This document shows, one piece after another, positions 24,089-32,879 of a DNA stretch of 64,000 bases. The notes beneath the pieces are model-generated. The model saw only the letters and a list, made by a program, of their open reading frames with translations, was not told the DNA's origin and did no database searches. The position numbers and the translations under genes are program-made. The stretch covers positions 496,001 to 560,000 of the forward strand of contig NZ_SJKA01000001.1 in NCBI RefSeq assembly GCF_004331435.1. The letters are read 5' to 3'. Position 1 is the first letter of the stretch. Each line of letters starts with the position of its first letter. The DNA comes from Kribbella sindirgiensis (GTDB lineage: Bacteria > Actinomycetota > Actinomycetes > Propionibacteriales > Kribbellaceae).

Positions 24089-24337
24089 GGCCCCTCCTCT
24101 CGCGGTCCGTCACAGGCTGTTGCCCACCGTATTCTCTCGCTTTCCGGGTGTACTTGCGTGACCCATCCACAGGCGAGGATGTTTCTACCCCCTTGTCGGG
24201 GTCAGTCGAGCCGACAGGCCCGCGTGGTTTCTGCATGCCCGGAATCCCCGGCATGCCCTCATGCGGGGGACATGCTAGAACGAGGACGCCGGAACTTGAT
24301 GAACGAGGGAGACCTGTGGCTGGAATGAGAGGACATC
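24089..24337. promoter_or_regulatory. Divergent promoter region of the transfer operon
   Basis: 249 bp between the first transfer gene (minus) and the beta-propeller gene (plus); no gene is apparent. It contains a dyad GCATGCC (24234-24240) / GGCATGC (24251-24257), plus further CATG words to 24276, which could be an operator, and a GGGGTC/CCCC-type small hairpin near 24190-24215. Nothing identifies the binding protein. Confidence 0.35.
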
Positions 24338-25753
24338 GTGGCTGAGAAGATCCCCTCCTGGCCCAAGGTCACGATCCGGCTGTACGACGACCACAACGCC
24401 GAGGTGAAGATCGCCGGGCGCAGTCACCCGGTCAACCACCACGATCCGCGCGCCGCGGCGATCCAGCTCGTCAGCGAGCAGGCCGCGCAGCTGGGCCGCG
24501 CGGTGAAGGCCACCGCGGTCGAGGCCGACGGCGCCTCCTGGCCCCTGGTCATCCACCCGGACGGTCAGGTCGAGGCGATCGACACCGATCCCCGCAAGGG
24601 CAAGAAGCCGATCTGGCCGATCGTGCTCGCGATGGCCGTGGCCGTCGTCCTGATCGCCGGTACGACGCTGTACATCACCGTCTTCAGCAAGCTCGGCGAA
24701 GGTACGCCGCAGGTGACCGAGTCGCCCAAGCTGCCCGAGCTTCCCGGGCCGAACGTGCACCCGGACGAGTTCGCCCCCCGGACCCAGCCGACCGGCTACT
24801 CGTCGCACGCGAGCTGGACGGTCGACCTCGCCGAGGACAGCACGCCGGCGATCAAGCCGGACGGCACCGAGATCGCGATCCTGACGACCGACGAGAAGGT
24901 CGCCGTGTTCGATGCGAACGGCAAGGTGCTGTGGCAGGACAAGGTGCCGAAAGACGCCGAGAACCCGGTCTATACCACTATCGACGGCAAGCAGGTGCTG
25001 GCGATCGCGACGCCGTCCACCCTGTATTACTGGGCCGGCGGCGGCGCCGAGGCGAAGACGGTCGAGCTGCCGGACAGCGCCAAGGTGCAGTTCTTCGGCA
25101 AGTCGCCGCTGATCCTGCTGGGCGACGAGTCCGGGGCGATGGTGATCTCGGGCGGCGAGCTCAAGACGGTGCCGGATCAGCCGCGGAGCTCCACGATCCT
25201 GCTCGCCGAGGGCGACCGCACGTTGATGGCGCAGTACCTCGGCCCGCTCTACTGGACGCAACCGGGCAAGAAGCTGCTGCAGGTCAATCTCCAGCCGCCC
25301 GGCGGCGCCGGCGCCATCATCCAGGTGGTCTCGGCGAGCCCGGACTACGCCCTGGCCCTGTGGACCAACGCCAAGAACCCGGAAGAAGTGATCCCGGCGG
25401 TGCACTCGACCGCGAGCGGCAAGATGGTCGCGAGCTGCGGCCTGGTACGCAACGGCGACACCGACGGCTGGGACTGGGTCCCCGACCCGAACCGCAAGTT
25501 CGCCGCGTGGGGCGAGTGCCTCGTGAACCTCACGCTGACCAAGGCCAACACCAGGCGGCTCCCAGGCTTCCAGCCGCTGTCGGTCAGCGGATCGATGTTG
25601 TACGGCACGATCAGCAGCCAGCTGTGGGCCGTGTCGCCGAACTGGAACAAGTACTCGATGAAGGAAGGCACCACGCGGCCGTGGGGCGTGATCGGCAAAC
25701 GCGCCGTCCTCGTGTACAACTCCGTTCTCTACGCATTGGACCCGGGGAAATGA
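24338..25753 (+). CDS. Membrane-anchored beta-propeller (PQQ/WD-like) protein
   Basis: 471 residues from a GTG start. Residues 1-90 are a cytoplasmic domain, ~94-114 a membrane helix (WPIVLAMAVAVVLIAGTTLY) and 120-471 an extracytoplasmic beta-propeller with repeated strands such as VAVFDANGKVLWQDKVP and LYYWAGGG. Such propellers are binding scaffolds rather than enzymes. It is divergent from the T4SS-like operon and shares its promoter region, so it may be an outer-face partner of the apparatus; this is inference. It overlaps the next small gene by four bases. Confidence 0.75.
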   Translation: MAEKIPSWPKVTIRLYDDHNAEVKIAGRSHPVNHHDPRAAAIQLVSEQAAQLGRAVKATAVEADGASWPLVIHPDGQVEAIDTDPRKGKKPIWPIVLAMAVAVVLIAGTTLYITVFSKLGEGTPQVTESPKLPELPGPNVHPDEFAPRTQPTGYSSHASWTVDLAEDSTPAIKPDGTEIAILTTDEKVAVFDANGKVLWQDKVPKDAENPVYTTIDGKQVLAIATPSTLYYWAGGGAEAKTVELPDSAKVQFFGKSPLILLGDESGAMVISGGELKTVPDQPRSSTILLAEGDRTLMAQYLGPLYWTQPGKKLLQVNLQPPGGAGAIIQVVSASPDYALALWTNAKNPEEVIPAVHSTASGKMVASCGLVRNGDTDGWDWVPDPNRKFAAWGECLVNLTLTKANTRRLPGFQPLSVSGSMLYGTISSQLWAVSPNWNKYSMKEGTTRPWGVIGKRAVLVYNSVLYALDPGK

Positions 25754-25941
25754 GCCGGCACACGCGTCGCTGGGCGCGGATCACCGCCGCACTGCTCGCC
25801 GTCGGGGTACTGCTGGTGCCCGCCGAGGCGCTTGCCGAGAGCATCGAACCGGAGCCGACCGACTGGCCCGCGGTCAAACCGGCCACCGGACAGGCGGTCG
25901 AGCCGCAGCCTGTCGACTGGCCGACGCCCACGAAGACCTGA
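25750..25941 (+). CDS. Small secreted protein with EP-DWP repeats
   Basis: 63 residues, ATG overlapping the stop of the beta-propeller gene (ATGA). It has a signal peptide: basic MSRHTRRWARI, hydrophobic TAALLAVGVLLVPA, and a probable cleavage after ALA. The mature peptide is only ~35 residues with the repeat EPEPTDWP / EPQPVDWP, acidic and Pro-rich. I recognise no family. Strong translational coupling suggests it binds or accompanies the propeller protein outside the membrane. A strong terminator follows 20 bp later. Confidence 0.7.
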   Translation: MSRHTRRWARITAALLAVGVLLVPAEALAESIEPEPTDWPAVKPATGQAVEPQPVDWPTPTKT

Positions 25942-25960
25942 CGCCGGATCCGGCAACGAC

Positions 25961-25995
25961 AAGGCCCGCGCCCCCTCACGGGGAACGCGGGCCTT
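25961..25995. terminator. Rho-independent-type hairpin between two convergent operons
   Basis: Perfect 10-bp stem AAGGCCCGCG (25961-25970) / CGCGGGCCTT (25986-25995), with an additional CCCC/GGGG pairing inside the loop. It lies between the small secreted protein (plus) and rplI (minus) and can act in both directions, since the AA/TT ends give short U-runs either way. Confidence 0.85.
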
Positions 25996-26012
25996 GATCG
26001 TTCAGGCAGAAA

Positions 26013-26459
26013 TCAGCCGGCCGCGACCTCGAGGCGGACCGTGGCGGCCACCTCCGGGTGCAACTGGACGGCGACCTGGTGCTTGCCGGTGGTCTTGATC
26101 GGCGACGCGATCGCGATCGCGCGCTTCTCGACCAGCGGGCCGCCGGCGGACTTGATCGCCGTGGCGATGTCGGCCGGGGTGACCGAGCCGAACAGGCGGC
26201 CGGTGTCGCCGGCCTTGACGGCCAGGGTGACGGAGAGCTGCTCGAGCTGGTTCTTGACCTCGCTCGCGTGCTCCTTGCCCTGGATCGCCCGGGCGTCACG
26301 CGCCCGCTTGATCGTCTGGATCTGCTTCTCGGCGCCGCGGGTCCAGCCGATGGCCAGGCCGCGCGGGACCAGGTAGTTACGGCCGTAGCCGTCCTTCACC
26401 TCGACGATGTCGCCGGGAGCCCCGAGGCCCTCGACCTCCTGAGACAGGATGAGCTTCAT
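26013..26459 (-). CDS. rplI: 50S ribosomal protein L9
   Basis: 148 residues, the normal L9 length. The N-terminal domain ([20 protein letters not shown], then [12 protein letters not shown]) binds 23S rRNA; a long helix connects to the C-terminal domain ([17 protein letters not shown]). It is the last gene of the rpsF-ssb-rpsR-rplI operon, 14 bases after rpsR. In many actinobacteria dnaB follows closely; here it lies about 16 kb away. Confidence 0.98.
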   Translation of the reverse strand: MKLILSQEVEGLGAPGDIVEVKDGYGRNYLVPRGLAIGWTRGAEKQIQTIKRARDARAIQGKEHASEVKNQLEQLSVTLAVKAGDTGRLFGSVTPADIATAIKSAGGPLVEKRAIAIASPIKTTGKHQVAVQLHPEVAATVRLEVAAG

Positions 26460-26473
26460 GGTCCGCGCCTCCC

Positions 26474-26707
26474 TCAGCGAGCGGTGCTCGTGTACGGCAG
26501 CAGGGCCACCTCACGAGCGTTCTTGATAGCGGTCGCGACATCGCGCTGGTGCTGCACGCAGTTCCCGGTCACCCGGCGGGCGCGGATCTTGCCGCGGTCC
26601 GAGATGAACTTGCGCAGCAGCGCGGTGTCCTTGTAATCGACGTACGTCGCCTTGTCCTTGCAGAAGCCGCAGACCTTCTTCTTCGGCTTCCGAATGATCT
26701 TGGCCAT
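26474..26707 (-). CDS. rpsR: 30S ribosomal protein S18
   Basis: 77 residues with the S18 core ([29 protein letters not shown]) that binds 16S rRNA together with S6. The N-terminus has CGFC, and with later Cys residues this keeps a C+ (zinc-binding) type of S18: Cys pair at ~13-16 plus the Cys in GNCVQHQ. Actinobacteria often carry a second, zinc-free S18 elsewhere. Ribosome assembly partner S6 is encoded in the same operon. Confidence 0.97.
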   Translation of the reverse strand: MAKIIRKPKKKVCGFCKDKATYVDYKDTALLRKFISDRGKIRARRVTGNCVQHQRDVATAIKNAREVALLPYTSTAR

Positions 26708-26779
26708 TGTGGTGCTCTCTTCCTACTTCCAGAGCCCGGCACGGATGCCGGAATGGTCACTAACGGAATTGCGGGCCGA

Positions 26780-27379
26780 TCAGAACGGCGGCTCCTCCAT
26801 CGAGCCGCCGCCCTGGCTGGCCCAGGGGTCGTTCTGCGGGGCGGACTGGCCGCCACCGCCTTGTCCTGCACCTTGCGGGGTCGCCCAGGGGTCGTTCTGC
26901 TGGCCGCCACCCTGGTTGCCGCCCTGGCCGCCGCCGTAGCCGCCGCCCTGGTTGCCACCCTGGTAGCCACCGCCACCCTGGTTGCCGCCGCCACCGAAAC
27001 CGCCACCGTCGGAGCGCGAGGTCTTGGAGATCTTCAGCGTCGCGTAGCGCATGCTGGCGCCGATCTCTTCGACATCACACTCGAACACGGTGCGCTTGTT
27101 CCCGTCGCGGTCGTCGTAGCTGCGCGCCTTCAGGCGCCCGTGCACGACGACCCGGGAACCGCGGGTCAGCGACTCGGCGACGTTCTCGGCGACCTGCCGC
27201 CACACGGCACACGAGATGAAGAGGGTTTCGCCGTCTTTCCACTCGTTGCTCTGCCGGTCCAGCGTCCGCGGAGTAGAGGCGATCGTGAAGTTCGCGACCG
27301 CGGCCCCGGACGGCGTGAACCGCAGCTCCGGATCACCTGTCAGGTTTCCGATCAGAGTGATGGGTGGTTCACCGGCCAT
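26780..27379 (-). CDS. ssb: Single-stranded DNA-binding protein
   Basis: 199 residues. The OB fold spans residues 1-115 ([52 protein letters not shown]). A Gly/Gln/Asn-rich linker follows (repeated [11 protein letters not shown]), and the C-terminal tip MEEPPF is the protein-interaction motif that recruits repair and replication enzymes. The tip is slightly unusual in having Met-Glu-Glu instead of consecutive Asp residues. It acts as a tetramer on single-stranded DNA. The gene lies between rpsF and rpsR as in most actinobacteria. Confidence 0.98.
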   Translation of the reverse strand: MAGEPPITLIGNLTGDPELRFTPSGAAVANFTIASTPRTLDRQSNEWKDGETLFISCAVWRQVAENVAESLTRGSRVVVHGRLKARSYDDRDGNKRTVFECDVEEIGASMRYATLKISKTSRSDGGGFGGGGNQGGGGYQGGNQGGGYGGGQGGNQGGGQQNDPWATPQGAGQGGGGQSAPQNDPWASQGGGSMEEPPF

Positions 27380-27443
27380 GACAACTTCCTCCTGTACTGC
27401 AGACGATGGGTGGTGTGACGCCAGACCACCTGACGCCCGAGGT

Positions 27444-27734
27444 TCAGTGCTGGTCCGGCCGGATGACCTTGGTGCGCAGGATCGACTCGTTCAGCGTGAG
27501 CTGACGGTCGAGCTCCTTCACAACCGCCGGCTCGGCGGTCAGGTCGACGACGGCGTAAATGCCTTCGGACTTCTTCTTCACGTCATAGGCAAGCTTGCGA
27601 CGACCCCAGATGTCGAGCTTCTCGACCGTGCCACCTTCCTTGCGGACGATGTTCAGGTACTGGTCGATGGACGGCTCCACGGTGCGCTCATCGAGCTCCG
27701 GGTCGAGGATCACCATGACTTCATAACGACGCAT
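27444..27734 (-). CDS. rpsF: 30S ribosomal protein S6
   Basis: 96 residues, the usual length. Signature [19 protein letters not shown], then [18 protein letters not shown] and a C-terminal [17 protein letters not shown]6 binds S18 and 16S rRNA on the 30S platform. The ATG at 27734 was chosen because the family starts MRxYE; upstream in-frame codons belong to the leader. First gene of the operon; its leader contains a stable hairpin. Confidence 0.97.
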   Translation of the reverse strand: MRRYEVMVILDPELDERTVEPSIDQYLNIVRKEGGTVEKLDIWGRRKLAYDVKKKSEGIYAVVDLTAEPAVVKELDRQLTLNESILRTKVIRPDQH

Positions 27735-27839
27735 GCGCGAACTCCACCTCCTTCGGACTTGGCGGCCACGGTCTCTCCGTGGCAGGAGGGCGATGCGGAC
27801 TGCTCCACGCCGGCACTTGCCGCCGACGCCAAGCAACGA

Positions 27840-27859
27840 GCCCGGTCGATGGACCGGGC
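27840..27859 (-). promoter_or_regulatory. Hairpin in the rpsF leader / MFS 3' region
   Basis: GCCCGGTC / GACCGGGC form an eight-bp perfect stem with a four-base loop about 105 bp upstream of rpsF. A second, smaller hairpin (CCACGG / CCGTGG, near 27767-27782) lies closer. It could terminate the upstream MFS transcript or form part of an autoregulatory leader such as the S6:S18-binding leaders known in many bacteria. I cannot tell which. Confidence 0.45.
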
Positions 27860-27931
27860 CACATCAAAGAGAGTACCAGCGTTCGGACGGCCGACCGACC
27901 ATATCCACAGGCCTGTTCCGACGACTCTGAG

Positions 27932-29074
27932 TCATCGGCCGACGACCTGCGGTGCGGAACGACGGAGTACGGCCACCAGCAACGGTACGGCGAGGACGGC
28001 CGAGATCACCGTCAGGAGCGGGTACCCGCCGAGCGTGTAGAGCCACGGCGAACTGGCCGCCGAGAGCGCGGAGATGGCCCAGATGGACGACTCGACCTTG
28101 CTCTCGAACGGCGTGCCGAGCAGTCGGGCGCTACCGCCCAGATAGCAGAGGTTCCACGCGTACCCGAGGAGGAACAGCGCCGGCGTGAACGCGGGCTCGG
28201 ACCGCGTGGTCAGAACAGCCGCCACGATCAGCAGGACCAGGCCGGTCAGCATCACCGGCCGCGGACCGGTGCGGTCGATCCACCAACCGGTCAACGGCGA
28301 CAGTGCGAACATCCCCAGCGTGTGGGCGGACAGCATCACGCCCAGCACGCCCAGGCCGGCGCCGTGGTGGTGCGTGTGTACCGGTACGGCGGACATCAGC
28401 GCCACCATCACCAGGTGTCCGGCGACCATCACACCGGCGGCCAGAAGGACCGACGTACGACGGGATGCGGCCGACGGCTCGTGCCGGGTCTGCGCGGGCT
28501 GTTCCGCGGCGCGGACGGTCCGGATGTAAGTCGACGCGACCAGGGCGCCGAAGACGGTCACGACGGCGAGCAGGAACGGACCGGCGACCGCGGGCAGGCC
28601 CAGCCCCGAGGCGAAGGACTGGGACGGCGCCATCAGGAACGGCCCGCCCACGGCACCTGCCGTGCTCGCCCAGACGACGGCGCTCATCGCCGACGCCCTT
28701 CGCGGCTCGGGCACCGCCTCACCGGCGGCGTACCTGGACAGCAGGCTCGCGGCGTTCCCGGAACCGAGGAGGAACATGCCGACGAAGAGCAGCCCGACCG
28801 GCGCGCCCACCGCCGCGATGACCGTCAACGCCGCACCGGCGACGCCCACGCCGTACCCGAGGCGGAGGGCGTGCGCGCGGCCGAGCCGGGTGGTCCAGCG
28901 GCCGACGGCGATCGCGCCCGCCGCGGTCCCCAGGACGCCGGCCGTGTTCGGGACGCCTGCCAGGCTGGAGCCGAGTTCGTCGGCGGCCAGGATGGTGCTC
29001 ACCGCGCTCGCGGCGATCATCGCGGCGTTCATCAGCGCGGCGGCGAGAACGACAGGAACCAGCACGGCCACCAC
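27932..29074 (-). CDS. MFS transporter
   Basis: About 380 residues with 12 hydrophobic helices. The loop after helix 2 has VGRWTTRLGRAHALRLG, the MFS motif A position, and there is a charged central loop. Drug/H+ antiporter-like; the substrate is unknown. The frame extends upstream to a TTG at 29113 that would overlap a dyad. The GTG pair at 29074/29071, right before the first helix, seems a more likely start. It is divergent from an AsnC/Lrp regulator that probably controls it. Confidence 0.85.
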   Translation of the reverse strand: MVAVLVPVVLAAALMNAAMIAASAVSTILAADELGSSLAGVPNTAGVLGTAAGAIAVGRWTTRLGRAHALRLGYGVGVAGAALTVIAAVGAPVGLLFVGMFLLGSGNAASLLSRYAAGEAVPEPRRASAMSAVVWASTAGAVGGPFLMAPSQSFASGLGLPAVAGPFLLAVVTVFGALVASTYIRTVRAAEQPAQTRHEPSAASRRTSVLLAAGVMVAGHLVMVALMSAVPVHTHHHGAGLGVLGVMLSAHTLGMFALSPLTGWWIDRTGPRPVMLTGLVLLIVAAVLTTRSEPAFTPALFLLGYAWNLCYLGGSARLLGTPFESKVESSIWAISALSAASSPWLYTLGGYPLLTVISAVLAVPLLVAVLRRSAPQVVGR

Positions 29075-29098
29075 GTTAGGAAGGTGCCCGTTCTGGCT

Positions 29099-29120
29099 GA
29101 ATGCATGATGCAAAGCATTC
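29099..29120. promoter_or_regulatory. Dyad in the MFS / AsnC divergent promoter
   Basis: GAATGC (29099-29104) and GCATTC (29115-29120) form an inverted repeat with an AT-rich centre (ATGATGCAAA), the style of Lrp/AsnC sites. It lies 40 bp upstream of the regulator start and just upstream of the preferred MFS start. Confidence 0.5.
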
Positions 29121-29159
29121 GGCCTTGCGGACCACCGCGATCGAAGGTGTTCTGGGGCG

Positions 29160-29669
29160 ATGACCTTTCAGGGGCGTGATCTGGACTCCACGGATTGGCA
29201 GATCCTCACCGAACTGCAGTCCGACGGCCGGCTGTCGTTCAACCAGCTCGGCAAGCGCGTCAACCTCTCGCCGCCCGCGGTGGCGGACCGGGTACGACGC
29301 CTGGAGGAGGCCGGCGTGATCACCGGCTACCGCGCAGAGGTGGATCCGGCGAAGGCGGGACAGCCACTGTCCGCGTTCATCCAGATGCGCTGTACGACGG
29401 GCCGCTGCCTGCTCAAGACCACGCGGGCCGAGGACTTCCCCGAGGTCCTGGAGATCCACAAGCTGAGCGGCAACTCCTGCTCGATGCTGCGCGTCCGCGT
29501 CACCTCGATGCACCACCTCGAAGGCCTCTTCGAACGCCTCGGCGAACACGGCGAGATGAACACCCACATCGTCCTGTCCACAGAATTCGAAGGCCGCCCC
29601 GTCCAGCCCCCACCCCCCGGCCAACGCCAGGTCACCCGCTCAGCCGGCTGGTCGACCGACGCGGGTTGA
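29160..29669 (+). CDS. Lrp/AsnC-family transcriptional regulator
   Basis: 169 residues. The N-terminal HTH (DSTDWQILTELQSDGRLSFN, LGKRVNLSPPAVADRVRRLE) is followed by a RAM/AsnC ligand-binding domain. Members bind amino acids or related molecules and act as octamers or dimers. The tail after residue 145 is Pro/Gln-rich and not conserved in the family. By position it probably regulates the divergent MFS exporter, as LysE-like or MFS exporters are often paired with Lrp regulators. Confidence 0.92.
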   Translation: MTFQGRDLDSTDWQILTELQSDGRLSFNQLGKRVNLSPPAVADRVRRLEEAGVITGYRAEVDPAKAGQPLSAFIQMRCTTGRCLLKTTRAEDFPEVLEIHKLSGNSCSMLRVRVTSMHHLEGLFERLGEHGEMNTHIVLSTEFEGRPVQPPPPGQRQVTRSAGWSTDAG

Positions 29670-29722
29670 GCCTTCCGGCGTCTGCTGCGGAACTTGTCGG
29701 CGGGCGGTTCTAGGGTGGGGGT

Positions 29723-30526
29723 ATGACTGTGAAGCTTGGTGCGCATGTGGACCAGGAAGACCCGTTGGCCGAGGCGGCCGATCGGGGAGCTGATCTGGTG
29801 CAGTTCTTCCTGGGGAATCCGCAGGACTACAAGGCGCCCAAGCTCGCGTACGCCGACGGCGAGGAGGCACTGAAGGAGCGGGCCGCCGCCGCGGGCGTCG
29901 ACCTCTACGTGCACGCGCCGTACCGGTTGAACGTGGCGAACACGAACAACCGGATCCGGATCCCGAGCCGCAAGCTGTTGCAGCAGACGCTGGACAAGGC
30001 GGCGGAGATCGACGCCAAGGGCGTGATCGTGCACGGCGGGCACGTCGGTGACGAGGACGATCCGGAGGCCGGGTTCGACAACTGGCGCAAGTGCATCGAA
30101 CGCGCCGAGCTGCCGGTGCCGCTGCTGATCGAGAACACGGCCGGCGGCGAGAACGCGATGGCCCGGCAGCTGGACCGGATCGCGCGGCTCTGGGACGCGG
30201 TGCAGGCCTCGGGCAACGACCGGCTGGAGAACGTCGGGTTCTGCCTGGACACGTGCCACTTCCACGCGGCCGGCGAGGAGCTGCCGTCGATCGTCGAGCG
30301 GGTGCTGGCGCTCACCGGGCGGATCGACCTGGTGCACGCGAACGGATCACGCGACGAGTTCGGCTCCGGCGCGGACCGGCACAGCAACTTCGAGGACGGG
30401 CACATCGACCCGGCCGACATCGTCGCGGTCGTGCAGGCCGCCGGCGCCCCGGTCGTCGTCGAGACCCCGAACGCCGACAACGGCCAGAAGACCGACCTCG
30501 ACTACCTGCGGGCGCACCTCACGTAG
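29723..30526 (+). CDS. nfo: Deoxyribonuclease IV (AP endonuclease)
   Basis: 267 residues, TIM-barrel endonuclease IV. Zn ligand motifs are visible: GAHVDQ at the start, [45 protein letters not shown] and [12 protein letters not shown]. The enzyme cuts the backbone 5' to abasic sites and repairs oxidised 3' ends in base-excision repair. The protein is complete and close to the family length (~280). ATG start with a GGGGG-rich ribosome-binding region. The convergent downstream gene overlaps its 3' end by eight bases. Confidence 0.93.
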   Translation: MTVKLGAHVDQEDPLAEAADRGADLVQFFLGNPQDYKAPKLAYADGEEALKERAAAAGVDLYVHAPYRLNVANTNNRIRIPSRKLLQQTLDKAAEIDAKGVIVHGGHVGDEDDPEAGFDNWRKCIERAELPVPLLIENTAGGENAMARQLDRIARLWDAVQASGNDRLENVGFCLDTCHFHAAGEELPSIVERVLALTGRIDLVHANGSRDEFGSGADRHSNFEDGHIDPADIVAVVQAAGAPVVVETPNADNGQKTDLDYLRAHLT

Positions 30527-31112
30527 TCGAGGGCTTCGTCAGGCCGTGCAGCCAGTAGGTCACGGCCCAGGGCAGCAGGATCGCGAGAGCTGCGCTGTTG
30601 TTGGTCGGCATGAGCAGTCCGCAGATCACGACGACGGCGACCACCAGCGTGCTGACCTGAAACAGGTCCACAGGGCCGACGACCTTGGTGCGGAGCGTGA
30701 TGCGGTTCAGCGCGCAGCCGGCGTACGCCGCGATGAGTGCGAGCAGGCCCAGGATCGCCACCACCGCGCCGAGCCAGGCGAGACCGTCCCAGCCCTCGTC
30801 GGCCTGGAAGATGCCGGTCAGCAGGAACACCCCGACCAGGACGCTCAGCCAGGTGCTGGTCCACATCAGGCGGTCGACCGCACTGCGAGCCTTCTCGGGA
30901 TCCGGCTTCGGCTCAGCCTCCTCCTCGTCCCCGGCCTCGTCCCCGGCCTCGTCCCCGGCCTCGTCCCCGGCCTCGTCCCCGGCCTCGTCCCCGGCCTCGT
31001 CCCCGGCCTCGTCCCCGGCCTTGGCCCCGGCCTTGGCCTCGGCCTCGGGTTCTGCGACCGGCTCGGGATCGCCGGCCGCGGCGGGCTTGGGATCGGGGTC
31101 TGGCTGCACCAT
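30519..31112 (-). CDS. Membrane protein with N-terminal acidic GDEA repeats
   Basis: 197 residues. The first ~70 are acidic, with seven GDEA units followed by GDEE, encoded by a 12-bp tandem repeat. The rest has four hydrophobic helices (~87-105, 113-132, 143-161, 165-185), the DUF-like pattern of small actinobacterial membrane proteins. No catalytic motif. The acidic tail would lie in the cytoplasm or bind cations. Copy number of the repeat is likely to differ between strains. Confidence 0.75.
   Translation of the reverse strand: MVQPDPDPKPAAAGDPEPVAEPEAEAKAGAKAGDEAGDEAGDEAGDEAGDEAGDEAGDEAGDEEEAEPKPDPEKARSAVDRLMWTSTWLSVLVGVFLLTGIFQADEGWDGLAWLGAVVAILGLLALIAAYAGCALNRITLRTKVVGPVDLFQVSTLVVAVVVICGLLMPTNNSAALAILLPWAVTYWLHGLTKPSTT
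30923..31018. repeat. Eight tandem 12-bp repeats (CCTCGTCCCCGG)
   Basis: Eight head-to-tail copies, essentially identical, lie inside the membrane-protein gene and encode GDEA on the minus strand. Because 12 is a multiple of three, gain or loss of units does not break the frame. Near-identity at the DNA level suggests recent expansion by slippage. Confidence 0.95.
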
Positions 31113-31140
31113 GGCAGCGACGGTAGCTCACAATGAGGTT

Positions 31141-31671
31141 ATGCAGACCTGGGCGGAGCGGTTCCCCGACCTGTTCGCACCGGGCTACTGGGAGTGGGGC
31201 GACCTCGACGTCCGGTACACCGTCGAGCAGCCGCCGGACGAGCTGATCAGCAACGTCCACGTCGTCGGCCGGACCACCGGCGGAATCGTTGTCTGCACCA
31301 ACGACCTGGGCTGGCGCTTCCTGCCCGGCGGAACTCGCGAGCCGGGCGAGACGATCGAGGAGATCGTCCACCGCGAGCTGCTCGAGGAGGCCGGCGCACG
31401 ACTGACCGGTCCGCTCACCTGGCTCGGCGCCCATCGCGCCGACCACCGCCGCCCCGGGCCGTACCGCCCACATCTCCCGCACCCGGTCTCGTACTGGGCG
31501 AACTACGTCGCGGACGTCGTCATCGAGCAGGAGCCGACGAACCCCGAGGACGGCGAACAGGTCACCGACGTACTCGTACTGCCACCGGACGAAGCCGCCG
31601 CGTACCTGGACGGCCAGCCGGAAGAAGTCGGCTCAATCGTCAGGCTGGCTCAGGCAATGCAGCTGGTTTAG
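31141..31671 (+). CDS. Nudix hydrolase
   Basis: 176 residues. The Nudix box is complete: GGTREPGETIEEIVHRELLE followed by EAGARL, fitting GX5EX7REUXEEXGU. Nudix enzymes hydrolyse nucleoside diphosphates linked to another group; the substrate is not predictable here. The flanking LAGLIDADG-free sequence has WRFLPGG before the box and an SYWANYVADVV strand after it. ATG start; the 3' end overlaps the convergent MFS gene by 32 bases. Confidence 0.9.
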   Translation: MQTWAERFPDLFAPGYWEWGDLDVRYTVEQPPDELISNVHVVGRTTGGIVVCTNDLGWRFLPGGTREPGETIEEIVHRELLEEAGARLTGPLTWLGAHRADHRRPGPYRPHLPHPVSYWANYVADVVIEQEPTNPEDGEQVTDVLVLPPDEAAAYLDGQPEEVGSIVRLAQAMQLV

Positions 31672-32860
31672 GCGGTGTCTGCCCTGACCGCCACGGCAGC
31701 AGTACGGCGCTGAGGGTGCAGCAGATGCCCGCGACCCAGAGCGCTCCGCGCATCCCGACCACTGTCGCGAGCACGCCGCCGAGCGCCATGAACGCTGGCT
31801 GCACGCACCGCGAGCTGATCGACCACGACCCCACGACCCGCGCCATGAACCGGTCCTCGGTGACCTCCATGCGGTACGTCGCGAACGACGGGTTGAACGC
31901 ACCGGCCCCCACCAGCAGGCCCGTCTCCGCCAACGTGAGCAGTACGAACCCGCCCCACCCATGCGGCGCTAGCGGGAAGAGGAGCAGCCAAGGCGCCCGC
32001 AGTACGCCGAACACCAGCAGCATCCACTGCAGCCCGTACCGCCGGGTGAGCCGCGGCGCCATCCGCGCGCCGATGACGCCGCCGATGCAGGAGACACCGA
32101 GCATCACCCCGTAGCTCCACGCGGACAGCCCGAGGTCCCGCAACATGAAGACCGCCAGCAACGGCGACGTCATCATCACCGGCCCGCCGAACACCTGCGA
32201 GTTCCAGAAGAGGACGCGCAGCCCGCGGTGCCGCAGGATGTACCGCCATCCGGCCGTGATGTCCCGCTTGCCCTCCCGCTGCACCGGCTCCGGCTCGGGC
32301 TGCTGGATGCGGCGGATCCCGAGCGCCGATCCGAGGAACGAGACCGCGTCGACCGCCAGCGTGACCGTCGCACCGACCAGGCTGACCAGCGCACCGCCGA
32401 TCGCCGGGCCGATGCTCAGCGAGACCCAGTTCGTCTGCTCGAACCGGCTGTTCGCCTCGGCCCGTCCCTCGGCCGGCACCAGTGCCTTCAGATGCGCGCC
32501 GCTCGCCGACTGGAACGCGATCGTCCCGGCCGCCTGCAGCACGCCCGCGACACACAGATGCGCATAGGTCAGTACGTCGAACGCCGCCGCGACCGGCACC
32601 GAGACCAGGGCCGCGAACCGCACCAGGTCGGACGCGATCATCACCGGCCGCTTGCGCCGCTGCTCGATGAAGTCTCCCATCGGCAACGCCAGCGCCGCGC
32701 CGGCCACCGCGGACAACGCGGCGAGCATCGAGACCTGGAAGGTGCTGGAGTCCAAGGCGAGGACGGCGACCAGCGGCAACGCGCCGAGTCCTACCGCCGA
32801 TCCGAACGCACTGACCGTGAACGCGACCCACAACCGGCGGAAGTCTCGACCCAAAGACAT
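31640..32860 (-). CDS. MFS transporter (MFS_3 / enterobactin-exporter-like)
   Basis: 406 residues, 12 helices. Motifs are LWVAFTVSAFGSAVGLGALP at the first helix, FIEQRRKRPVMIASDLVRF (motif A region) and QTNWVSLSIGPAIGGALV in helix 5. This pattern fits the MFS_3 group, which exports siderophores or drugs in actinobacteria. The neighbours give no clue to the substrate. Confidence 0.88.
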   Translation of the reverse strand: MSLGRDFRRLWVAFTVSAFGSAVGLGALPLVAVLALDSSTFQVSMLAALSAVAGAALALPMGDFIEQRRKRPVMIASDLVRFAALVSVPVAAAFDVLTYAHLCVAGVLQAAGTIAFQSASGAHLKALVPAEGRAEANSRFEQTNWVSLSIGPAIGGALVSLVGATVTLAVDAVSFLGSALGIRRIQQPEPEPVQREGKRDITAGWRYILRHRGLRVLFWNSQVFGGPVMMTSPLLAVFMLRDLGLSAWSYGVMLGVSCIGGVIGARMAPRLTRRYGLQWMLLVFGVLRAPWLLLFPLAPHGWGGFVLLTLAETGLLVGAGAFNPSFATYRMEVTEDRFMARVVGSWSISSRCVQPAFMALGGVLATVVGMRGALWVAGICCTLSAVLLPWRSGQTPPKPAALPEPA

Positions 32861-32879
32861 CCCGCGATCGTAGAAGTGG

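Noticed and set aside
14431-25941. Integrative conjugative element
   Set aside because: No relaxase, integrase, excisionase, tRNA or att repeat was seen; described as a resident T4SS-like cluster instead.
30923-31018. CRISPR-like array
   Set aside because: Units are 12 bp with no spacers, and they encode an in-frame protein repeat.
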